A DNA stretch of 5,833 nucleotides from Zoogloeaceae bacterium (lineage in GTDB: Bacteria > Pseudomonadota > Gammaproteobacteria > Burkholderiales > Rhodocyclaceae): positions 1-5,833 of the forward strand of contig JAISLJ010000041.1 of NCBI GenBank assembly GCA_031290955.1, read 5' to 3'. The number at the start of each line of letters is the position of its first letter. Position 1 is the stretch's first letter. Of this stretch, positions 1 to 5,833 are shown in pieces. The translations under genes were made by a program, and so were the position numbers. The notes beneath the pieces were generated by a model that made no database searches, had not been told where the DNA came from, and saw nothing but the letters and a program-made list of their open reading frames with translations.

Positions 1-258
1 CCGCGCGCGATATTGCTCCTGCAACGCCAGCACTTCGTCCGCCGACGCCCCGCGCGCCGAACGATGCTCCAGTCGCCTGTCCAGCAGACCCGCCTCGCCA
101 TCGGCTTCGTAACGCGCCAGATAGCGCCGGAAACTGCGCGCGCACATCCCCAGCAGTTCCGCCGCTTCCTCCTGGCTCAAACGACCCTGATTCCAACCTT
201 CATACGCTTCCAGAAAACGCATCTTCCTCACCTCTTCCTGCACGAGCGTCCGCTTCAT
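1..258 (-). CDS. ISNCY-family transposase, N-terminal part
   Basis: The first 86 codons are visible, starting at ATG 256-258 and running off the left edge. The protein begins MKRTLVQEEVRKMRFLEAYE. Residues about 25-55 form a helix-turn-helix of the Hin/resolvase-like type (LSQEEAAELLG, then SFRRYLARY), followed by the family pattern EADGEAGLLDRRL and a basic segment. This order is typical of the DNA-binding N-terminus of ISNCY/IS1202-group transposases; the catalytic DDE domain would lie to the left. The start is supported by AGGGAGG at 265-271 (minus strand), 6 nt before the ATG. The Met at codon 13 is less likely because it lacks such a site. The family call rests on remembered N-terminal pattern, not on catalytic residues. 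Confidence 0.72.
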   Translation of the reverse strand, partial: MKRTLVQEEVRKMRFLEAYEGWNQGRLSQEEAAELLGMCARSFRRYLARYEADGEAGLLDRRLEHRSARGASADEVLALQEQYRAR

Positions 259-265
259 CTCAAGC

Positions 266-287
266 CTCCCTGGGAATTCCCAGGGAG
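266..287 (-). promoter_or_regulatory. Perfect palindrome covering the transposase ribosome-binding site
   Basis: Two 9-bp arms, CTCCCTGGG and CCCAGGGAG, flank AATT, making a 22-bp perfect palindrome. In the minus-strand transcript it would fold into a 9-bp stem with an AAUU loop. The 3' arm contains almost all of the Shine-Dalgarno sequence AGGGAGG (265-271) of the transposase. Such a hairpin would hide the site and lower translation, a control seen in several unrelated IS elements, where it limits transposase made from read-through transcripts. It could instead be a protein-binding dyad; the sequence alone does not decide. Confidence 0.6.
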
Positions 288-330
288 ATACTATGACGAC
301 CGGACAACTATCGCGCTACAAAAGTGGACA

Positions 331-510
331 GATAGGAAGCTCGCTACACTGTTTCCGCCCTCTGGACTTTCTGGAAGCAATGAGCGTAAGATACGCGCTT
401 CGCCGCGTTAAGAGGACAACTTGCAGGGCGAATCCAAATACTGCTAAAGCGTCGCCGCTCCTGGGCCAGAGCCGGTAACGCCGGAAAACCATGGTCCCGA
501 AGGAGTTTTG
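331..510 (+). promoter_or_regulatory. metK upstream region with candidate promoter and leader
   Basis: This 180-bp stretch lies between the IS tip and the metK start codon. The best promoter candidate is TGGACT (363-368), 18 bp, TAAGAT (387-392), a moderate sigma-70 match that would start transcription near 399 and give a leader of about 110 nt. Small hairpins are visible: ACGCG/CGCGT around CTTCGC (393-408), GCTC/GAGC (457-460 with 469-472) and CCGG/CCGG around TAACG (472-484). I do not recognise any known SAM or SAH riboswitch class here. A strong AAGGAG ribosome-binding site (500-505) lies 5 nt before ATG 511. No tRNA or small ORF was found. Confidence 0.4.
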
Positions 511-1668
<1,158 letters not shown>

Positions 1669-1740
1669 GATTTGCGGAATCGGGGCGACGCGCCTTTTGC
1701 GTGCGTCCACGCTTCCTGTTTCTTCGGAGCCTGAACGCCG

Positions 1741-2622
1741 ATGGAGTATTTGCGCGCCCCGTTTTCCAGCCTTCTCCTGGGCATCCTCTGGCTCCTGCAC
1801 GGCCTGCCTTTCCCCTGGCTGCGTGTCCTGGGGGCGGCGCTGGGGCGGCTCATGTTCCACCTTGCCCGGCGCCGGCGACACATCGCGCGCGTCAATCTCG
1901 GCTTGTGCTTTCCCGGCCTGTCGGAGGAAGAACGGGAGACGCTCCTGCGACGGCACTTCATCGTCTTCGCCCAGGCGCTCGTCGACCACATCCTCTTCTG
2001 GTGGGCCTCGCCGCAACGCTTGCGGCGACACATTCATGTCGAAGGGATGCAACATCTCGTGGCGGAAGCGGGAAGACCTGTCCTGATCCTTGCGCCGCAT
2101 TTCGTCGGACTGGATGCGGGCGGCGTTGCCGTAGCCCTGGAAATGCGCGTGGCGAGCATGTATTCCAACCAGAAGAATCCCGTCTTCAACCGCGCCTTCC
2201 TTGCCGGACGCCAACGCTTCAACGCGCCCTTGCTCCTTTCCCGGCAGGAGGGCGCGCGCCGCCTCCTGAAGGCAATGAAGGAAGGATTGCCCCTCTATTA
2301 CTTGCCGGACATGGATTTCGGTCGCAAGGAATCCATTTTCGTGCCCTTCTTCGGCGTCCTGGCAGCGACCATCACCGGCGTTTCCCGACTGGTTCGGGCA
2401 AGCGGCGCGAAGGTGATCCCCGTGGTGAGCCGCCTGACCCCGCAGGGCTACGAGGTGCGCTTCCTGCCGCCTTGGGAAGGTTTCCCTGGCGAGAGTGTGG
2501 CGGAAGATACCGCTTTCATGAACCGCATGATCGAAACCCAGGTTCTCGCCATGCCCGAACAGTATTACTGGCTGCACAAGCGTTTCAAGACCCGTCCGGC
2601 GGGCGAGCCGGGCGTCTATTGA
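1741..2622 (+). CDS. lpxL: LpxL/HtrB-family lipid A biosynthesis acyltransferase
   Basis: The 293-residue protein belongs to the LpxL/LpxM lysophospholipid acyltransferase family, which adds a secondary fatty acyl chain from acyl-ACP to Kdo2-lipid IVA at the cytoplasmic face of the inner membrane. One hydrophobic segment (about residues 8-38) is the likely membrane anchor and is followed by the basic stretch ARRRRHIAR. The catalytic HX4D motif is H120-FVGL-D125. Other family marks are YYLPDMDFG (186-194), IFVPFFG (199-205) and the C-terminal PEQYYWLHKRFKTRP (272-286). The length is normal for the family. GGAG (1726-1729) lies 11 nt before the ATG, a rather long spacing. The gene follows metK by 72 bp in the same direction, and lpxL-like genes beside metK are familiar in betaproteobacteria. 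Whether it acts first (LpxL) or second (LpxM), and the chain length it uses, cannot be read from the sequence. Confidence 0.9.
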   Translation: MEYLRAPFSSLLLGILWLLHGLPFPWLRVLGAALGRLMFHLARRRRHIARVNLGLCFPGLSEEERETLLRRHFIVFAQALVDHILFWWASPQRLRRHIHVEGMQHLVAEAGRPVLILAPHFVGLDAGGVAVALEMRVASMYSNQKNPVFNRAFLAGRQRFNAPLLLSRQEGARRLLKAMKEGLPLYYLPDMDFGRKESIFVPFFGVLAATITGVSRLVRASGAKVIPVVSRLTPQGYEVRFLPPWEGFPGESVAEDTAFMNRMIETQVLAMPEQYYWLHKRFKTRPAGEPGVY

Positions 2623-2675
2623 AAAGAAAAGCGTCGCAATCCCTTCAAAGAGCCACGCGCGATCCGGAGTCCGCC

Positions 2676-3212
2676 ATGCCTGATTTTCCCCCGCCCGATC
2701 TTGCCCCCATTCTGCCGGAAGATGTTCCCGCCATTGCCGCCCTGGCGCGGCGCATCTGGGAGGACGCCTATTCCAGCCTTCTTCCCCCGGGCCAGATTGA
2801 TTACATGCTGGCCCAGCGTTACGACCATGACCGACTTCTGGCCGAGATCGGGAATCCACAAAAATGGTGGGTGCAGGCTTTCCTTGGCGATTTTCGCGCC
2901 GGGTTTGCCTGTAGCGAGATTCAGGCGGGGGAATCCGGCCCGGAATTCAAGCTGGACAAGCTCTATGTCCATCCGGAAGCGCAACGGCGCGGCATTGGCC
3001 GGGCGCTGGTCGCGCATGCCGTGGAGACCGCGAAGGAACAAGGGTTTGATCGCCTCATCCTCGCGGTCAACAAACAGAACACCCGCGCCCTCCAGGCCTA
3101 CGCCCGCTACGGCTTCACCCGCCGCGCCAGCACCGTCACGGATATCGGCGGCGGCTACGTGATGGACGACTACATCATGGAAAAACGTTTTGGGTGCGGA
3201 AATCAGGGGTGA
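2676..3212 (+). CDS. GNAT-family N-acetyltransferase, substrate unknown
   Basis: The 178-residue protein is a single GNAT domain that would transfer an acetyl group from acetyl-CoA to an amine. Motif A is clear: the strand FKLDKLYVHP (91-100) leads into the pyrophosphate-binding loop QRRGIG (103-108) and the helix RALVAHAVETA. Next comes the strand LILAVNKQN (127-135), with the VNxxN pattern often seen in GNATs, then ALQAYARYGF (138-147), the usual C-terminal acetyl-CoA side motif. The N-terminal part (ILPEDVPAIAALARRIW) is the common first strand and helix. ATG 2676 was chosen because GGAG (2666-2669) is 6 nt upstream and the domain begins right after it; the longer in-frame opening upstream runs over the acyltransferase gene and is a shadow. 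It starts 53 bp after the acyltransferase. I cannot say whether the substrate is a protein, peptide or small molecule. Confidence 0.88.
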   Translation: MPDFPPPDLAPILPEDVPAIAALARRIWEDAYSSLLPPGQIDYMLAQRYDHDRLLAEIGNPQKWWVQAFLGDFRAGFACSEIQAGESGPEFKLDKLYVHPEAQRRGIGRALVAHAVETAKEQGFDRLILAVNKQNTRALQAYARYGFTRRASTVTDIGGGYVMDDYIMEKRFGCGNQG

Positions 3213-3216
3213 GGTT

Positions 3217-3305
3217 GAACCGGGGACGGGAGCGTCCAGACAGCGGGAACCGTTTGCAACTTTGCCGCCAACCGCTTCTTTCCCCAGTTTTCCGTCCCCG
3301 GATTC
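3217..3305. repeat. Long inverted repeat between the acetyltransferase and antiporter genes
   Basis: A perfect 10-bp inverted repeat, CCGGGGACGG (3220-3229) and CCGTCCCCGG (3292-3301), is separated by 62 nt. With A3302 bulged, GAA (3217-3219) and TTC (3303-3305) add three more pairs; G-U and A-U pairs extend the inside. The loop holds a second 5-bp pair, AGCGG (3242-3246) with CCGCT (3272-3276), so the region could fold as a nested stem. The left arm has a competing local hairpin, GGACG-GGAG-CGTCC (3224-3237). No run of T follows, so it is not a classical intrinsic terminator. It starts 5 bp after the acetyltransferase stop and ends 10 bp before the extended -10 of the antiporter. Confidence 0.5.
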
Positions 3306-3314
3306 CCTGACATC

Positions 3315-3323
3315 TGGTACGAT
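3315..3323 (+). promoter_or_regulatory. Extended -10 promoter of the antiporter gene
   Basis: TGG-TACGAT matches the extended -10 form TGnTATAAT, with 4 of 6 bases in the hexamer. No good -35 is seen, which extended -10 promoters tolerate. Transcription would start near 3330, two to four bases before ATG 3333, so the mRNA would be essentially leaderless. This fits the complete lack of a Shine-Dalgarno sequence before the gene. Confidence 0.5.
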
Positions 3324-3332
3324 ACGCGGCCA

Positions 3333-5099
3333 ATGGATGCGCTCAACCACTTTCTCCTCGCCGGTTCCGTGCTGCTTCTGGTCAGCATTCTCGCAGGTTC
3401 CGTTGCTTCGCGCATCGGAACGCCCCTGCTCCTCGTTTTCCTGGGGCTGGGGATGCTGGCCGGAGAGGATGGACCGGGCGGTTTCCAATTCTCCAATTAC
3501 TCGCTCACCTATATCGTCGGCTCGCTCGCGCTCGCCATCATCATCTTCGATGGCGGCTTGCGCACACGGATGGAAAGCTTCCGCACAAGCCTGAAACCCG
3601 CCCTGTCGCTTGCCACTCTGGGCGTGGTGTTGACCGCCGTGATTACCGGCATCTTCGCTGCCGTGATCCTCCACATTCCCCTCTCGTATGGTCTCCTGCT
3701 GGGGGCCATCGTCGGCTCCACCGACGCGGCGGCGGTGTTCTCGCTCCTGCACGCGCGGGGACTCACCCTGAACCAGCGGGTCGGGGCCACGCTGGAAATC
3801 GAATCGGGCAGCAATGATCCGATGGCGGTCTTTCTCACCGTGACCATGCTCACGCTTCTCTCCGAAGGCGGCTCGCCCGGCTTTTCCATGCTGCTTGCCT
3901 TTGTCCAGCAGATGAGCATCGGCTGCCTGGGCGGCTGGCTGGGCGGACACGGCTTGCGGGAACTTTCTGTCCGCCTGCGTCTGGCGGGGGGGCAACAGGC
4001 GCTCCTGTGTACGGCGGGGGCGCTGAGTCTCTTTAGCCTCATAACGGTTCTGGGCGGCAGCGGCTTTCTCGCCATCTATGTCGCTGGGGTACTGTTGGGC
4101 AACAGCCGGGTGGCGGGTTTGCAGGATATGCTCAAGATTCACGATGGCTACGCCTGGCTCTCGCAGATCGTCATGTTCCTGCTGCTGGGTCTGCTGGTCT
4201 CGCCCCGGAACCTGCTGGCGGTCGCGCCGCAGGCGCTCGCCGTGGCCCTGATCCTCATGTTCGTGGCACGGCCCTTCGCCGTCTGGGTGGGCCTCCTGCC
4301 CTTCCGCATTCCCCGGCGCGAGCAGTTGTTCATTTCCTGGGTGGGACTGCGCGGCGCGGTGCCGATCATCCTCGCCATTTTCCCGCTCATGGCGAATCTG
4401 GAAAACGCCCGCACCCTGTTCCACGTCACCTTCTTCGTGGTGCTGGTTTCGCTGGTGGCGCAAGGCTGGACCATTGCCCCCCTGGCGCGGCGTCTCCGGC
4501 TGGAAGTGCCGCCCGACATGGAGCCGCTCGCGCAGGCAAGCATCGATTGCAGCAACGCGAGTTTCGAGATGGCGATCTTCGCGGTCGAATCCGGCTCGAA
4601 ACTGGACAACGCGCCCCTGAAGGAGATGCGCTTTCCGGAAGAAACTCTCCTTGCCGCCATCTACAGCCAGGGACGTTGGGAACGCCCTGCCGCCGCGCCA
4701 GTGCGCCCAGGGGAACTGGTGTGCTTTGTCGCGCCACCCGGACAGATCGAGGCGCTGGCCGGACTCTGCGGCAGAAGCGCCTCCGGAATCGCCGGGCGCG
4801 CAGAGAAGGAAGGCAAGAAGGAGCGCCTCCGGGAAAAAGAAAACGTGCCCGCGCCGACTCCCTTCTTCGGGGATTTCACCCTCTCTGGCGAAAGCCTCCT
4901 GGGCGATGTGGCCGCGCTCTACGGAGCCAGCGTCCACGACGAGGACGCCGGACTCAGCCTGTGCCGCTACATCACCCGGGAGACGCAGGAACTGCCCGTA
5001 GTCGGCGATCGGGTACGCTTCGAGCACCTGGACCTGGTGGTGAAGGCCATGCAGGGAAACATCATCACCGAAGTGGGCCTGGTGTTCCGCAAGGATTGA
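3333..5099 (+). CDS. nhaP2: K+(Na+)/H+ antiporter, CPA1 family, NhaP2/CvrA type
   Basis: This 588-residue inner-membrane protein exchanges cytoplasmic K+ (or Na+) for external H+, helping ion and pH homeostasis. E. coli CvrA is similar in length (578). About twelve hydrophobic segments fill residues 7-385. Family marks are GSTDAAAVFSLL (128-139; T130-D131), the ion-site stretch ESGSNDPMA (157-165; N161-D162) and WVGLRGAVPI (336-345; R340). The cytoplasmic tail holds a TrkA-C/RCK_C domain (about 409-477), a charged linker rich in K and E (about 488-506) and a CorC/HlyC-type transporter-associated domain (about 510-588), the usual NhaP2 order; RCK_C domains bind regulatory ligands such as nucleotides. 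ATG 3333 is the only plausible start, because no ATG, GTG or TTG lies in frame just upstream and the first membrane helix begins at once. It appears to have its own promoter. K+ versus Na+ preference is not readable. Confidence 0.92.
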   Translation: MDALNHFLLAGSVLLLVSILAGSVASRIGTPLLLVFLGLGMLAGEDGPGGFQFSNYSLTYIVGSLALAIIIFDGGLRTRMESFRTSLKPALSLATLGVVLTAVITGIFAAVILHIPLSYGLLLGAIVGSTDAAAVFSLLHARGLTLNQRVGATLEIESGSNDPMAVFLTVTMLTLLSEGGSPGFSMLLAFVQQMSIGCLGGWLGGHGLRELSVRLRLAGGQQALLCTAGALSLFSLITVLGGSGFLAIYVAGVLLGNSRVAGLQDMLKIHDGYAWLSQIVMFLLLGLLVSPRNLLAVAPQALAVALILMFVARPFAVWVGLLPFRIPRREQLFISWVGLRGAVPIILAIFPLMANLENARTLFHVTFFVVLVSLVAQGWTIAPLARRLRLEVPPDMEPLAQASIDCSNASFEMAIFAVESGSKLDNAPLKEMRFPEETLLAAIYSQGRWERPAAAPVRPGELVCFVAPPGQIEALAGLCGRSASGIAGRAEKEGKKERLREKENVPAPTPFFGDFTLSGESLLGDVAALYGASVHDEDAGLSLCRYITRETQELPVVGDRVRFEHLDLVVKAMQGNIITEVGLVFRKD

Positions 5100-5314
5100 G
5101 GTGCGACCTGCTTGACCTGTTTTCAGGCACAGTTTTGCCCCTCGTGGCCTTGCTGTTGGATCATATGCCGCACACTTTCCTTTTCCGGAAAACCCCGCGC
5201 AAGTGTAAATTCGCACGATACTTGAGCCAAAAATGCCATTTGTTAACGCTCTTGCAAGTTCCTCGGTGACAGACCTTGTTGCCTTGGCCGGAACATTACC
5301 TACATTGGGAATTT

Positions 5315-5525
5315 TGAACACCACCGGCACCAATCTGTCATTCTGCTGCGCTTCCTCGCTCATGCCCGAGCGCCGCGCGTCCGCCGCCTTCGCGCCGTAG
5401 CCTGCCTTGCCGATGCGAATGCCATCTGTTTCTTGCAGCAGTTCCCGGACTTCCCTTTTCAGTCCGGCGGCTTCGCTGCCCGCCTCTCTCGCCTTGTCGC
5501 GGATGGCATTGAAGAGGTCGATCAT
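5315..5525 (-). pseudogene. Possible 5' remnant of an unrecognised gene
   Basis: From ATG 5523-5525 downward, about 65-70 minus-strand codons show the base pattern of real coding DNA: G+C is high at third positions, fairly high at first and low at second, by hand count. Just upstream of the ATG this bias is absent, and it fades again below about 5315. The peptide starts MIDLFNAIRDKAREAGSEAA; residues 1-32 look like a charged amphipathic helix and about 38-60 are rich in Gly, Ala and Lys. I do not recognise the family. The frame has no natural end; it stays open through the antiporter gene on the other strand, while both other frames stop near 5300-5310. That suggests a truncated or frameshifted gene. 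No good ribosome-binding site precedes the ATG. It may also be a chance open frame. Confidence 0.3.
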
Positions 5526-5584
5526 CCCGGGCTTTGCCAGTTTGCCTTGGTCTGTTCGCCAATTTCTATGCCCGGGGAAGCCAT

Positions 5585-5599
5585 TTCCGCAGTGCGGAA
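5585..5599. promoter_or_regulatory. Perfect 7+1+7 dyad upstream of rsr, candidate operator
   Basis: TTCCGCA and TGCGGAA flank a single G, giving a perfect 15-bp dyad centred on 5592. It lies 54 bp before the rsr start and between rsr and the possible divergent remnant. If transcription starts near 5633 (from CAGAAT at 5621-5626), the dyad centre is near -41, a common position for an activator. This is a candidate only; the cognate regulator is unknown. Confidence 0.4.
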
Positions 5600-5617
5600 G
5601 CGGTATGTCCCTTTTTA

Positions 5618-5626
5618 TGGCAGAAT
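5618..5626 (+). promoter_or_regulatory. Weak candidate -10 element for rsr
   Basis: TGG-CAGAAT resembles an extended -10 (TGnTATAAT) with 4 of 6 hexamer matches. No -35 is recognisable, which would fit an activator-dependent promoter. Transcription from here would give a leader of about 20 nt that still contains the GAGGG ribosome-binding site at 5641-5645. I saw no properly spaced sigma-54 site in this immediate region. Confidence 0.25.
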
Positions 5627-5653
5627 GAGCCTTTGAATATGAGGGTCGCCAGG

Positions 5654-5833
5654 ATGGTCAACACGCAGGTTTTCCAAACCTTTCGCGGCAAGGCTCTGCC
5701 GCAGGCAAACACCGTCAACGCGGAACACGCCGCCGCCTATGCCTTTACGCCACGCCATCAACTGGCGCAACTGGCGGCGACCGGCTGCCTGAACCAGACT
5801 TTCTACGCAAACGCCGAATCACAACTGGATACG
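5654..5833 (+). CDS. rsr: TROVE-domain RNA-binding protein (Ro60 orthologue, Rsr), N-terminal part
   Basis: The first 60 codons are visible and the frame is open at the right edge. The peptide begins MVNTQVFQTFRGKALP, and residues 29-60 match the conserved start of the TROVE module: YAFTPRHQLAQLAATGCLN, then QTFYANAESQLDT. Full bacterial Ro60 proteins have about 500-540 residues: a ring of HEAT-like TROVE repeats plus a C-terminal von Willebrand A-like domain. They bind misfolded RNAs and small Y RNAs, act with exoribonucleases such as PNPase in rRNA maturation or decay, and help stress survival. ATG 5654 was preferred because GAGGG (5641-5645) lies 8 nt upstream; an in-frame ATG at 5639 would add MRVAR but has no such site. 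The RNA-binding and VWA parts are not visible, so integrity is unknown. Confidence 0.85.
   Translation, partial: MVNTQVFQTFRGKALPQANTVNAEHAAAYAFTPRHQLAQLAATGCLNQTFYANAESQLDT

Larger units (their letters stand above)
1..330 (-). mobile_element. Partial insertion sequence, ISNCY/IS1202-like, one end only
   Basis: The left part of the window is the 5' end of an insertion sequence that continues past position 1. It holds a minus-strand transposase start (258 downward) preceded by about 70 bp of terminal, non-coding DNA. Read on the minus strand, the proposed tip is TGTCCACTTTTGTAGCG, beginning at 330. A GGACA motif occurs at 326-330 and again at 302-306, as expected if transposase binds repeated sites near the tip. 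The tip is inferred from the TGTCCACTTTT-type end and from where the sequence changes into the metK leader. The opposite inverted repeat and the target duplication are outside the window, so the exact boundary could be off by several bases. The element points away from metK. Confidence 0.55.
5100..5653. other. 554-bp stretch without an intact gene, upstream of rsr
   Basis: The first part (about 5100-5315) is A+T-richer than its surroundings. It shows several short dyads: CCTG-TTTT-CAGG (5116-5127), the 12-bp palindrome TTTTCCGGAAAA (5181-5192) nested between ACACTT (5172-5177) and AAGTGT (5201-5206), and CTTGCAAG (5251-5258). A loose inverted repeat pairs GCCGG (5287-5291) with CCGGC (5324-5328). 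None has a clean T-tract, so I do not call a terminator for the antiporter gene. The second part holds a possible minus-strand gene remnant and the rsr control region, listed separately. CCCGGGC (5526-5532) and GCCCGGG (5570-5576) form a further 7-bp inverted repeat. No tRNA, tRNA-like module or CRISPR repeat was seen. Confidence 0.6.

Noticed and set aside
13..411. Plus-strand open frame of 132 codons across the IS end
   Set aside because: It is antisense to the transposase, which has a recognisable helix-turn-helix and its own ribosome-binding site.
1687..1707. Hairpin GACGC/GCGTC between metK and the acyltransferase as a terminator
   Set aside because: The stem is only about 5-7 bp including a G-U pair and is not followed by a T-tract; the genes are close and co-directional.
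1701..2675. Upstream in-frame extension of the acetyltransferase
   Set aside because: The extra 325 codons overlap the acyltransferase gene in another frame and are Pro/Arg-rich; the GNAT domain and a good ribosome-binding site begin at 2676.
5111..5123. CTTGACCTGTTTT, similar to the 3' end of animal Y RNAs
   Set aside because: No complementary 5' strand with the Ro-binding sequence lies within about 100 nt, and the upstream DNA is antiporter coding sequence.
5126..5138. Sigma-54-like GGCAC-agtt-TTGC after the antiporter gene
   Set aside because: The GG to GC spacing is one base short of the strict requirement, and it lies more than 500 bp from rsr. Other near matches (5145-5159, 5285-5299) lack the GC of the -12 element.
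2616..5525. Minus-strand open frame of 969 codons
   Set aside because: Nearly all of it is antisense to the clear antiporter and acetyltransferase genes; the composition (His, Gln, Gly, Arg-rich) is that of a shadow frame in G+C-rich DNA. Only its first 70 codons, outside those genes, are kept as a possible remnant.
5433..5636. Plus-strand open frame before rsr
   Set aside because: Its upstream part becomes Arg/Ala-rich shadow sequence, it has no ribosome-binding site, and the opposite strand has the better codon-position pattern.

Overview
The window looks like a G+C-rich chromosomal segment of a betaproteobacterium, probably close to the Rhodocyclales. The evidence is the style of the MetK, LpxL-like and NhaP2/CvrA-type proteins, the strong G/C bias at third codon positions, and very long antisense shadow ORFs. 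The genus is inference; no rRNA or other marker gene is present.

Layout. Positions 1-330 are the end of an insertion sequence. It carries the first 86 codons of an ISNCY (IS1202-like) transposase on the minus strand, and the transposase ribosome-binding site lies in a perfect palindrome. The IS ends about 180 bp upstream of metK (511-1668, S-adenosylmethionine synthetase). metK is followed in the same direction by an LpxL/HtrB-type lipid A acyltransferase (1741-2622) and a GNAT N-acetyltransferase (2676-3212). The gaps are 72 and 53 bp, so the three may be co-transcribed. A 120-bp gap with a long inverted repeat and an extended -10 promoter precedes a CPA1-family K+(Na+)/H+ antiporter of the NhaP2/CvrA type (3333-5099). 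That gene has no visible Shine-Dalgarno site and is probably read from a leaderless mRNA.

The last part differs in character. Positions 5100-5653 hold no intact gene. The first half is A+T-richer. The second half contains a minus-strand stretch (about 5315-5525) with the codon-position bias of real coding DNA but no sensible 3' end, probably a gene remnant. Between it and 5654 lies a perfect 7+1+7 dyad. At 5654 the first 60 codons of a TROVE-domain protein begin (bacterial Ro60 orthologue, Rsr) and run off the window.

The upstream genes are housekeeping or envelope/ion-homeostasis functions with no obvious shared pathway. The most interesting item is the Rsr gene. In other bacteria Ro60 proteins bind Y RNAs and are often encoded near the RNA ligase RtcB and its sigma-54 activator RtcR, but those partners, if present, lie beyond the right edge. 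I found no convincing Y RNA or tRNA-like module within the window.
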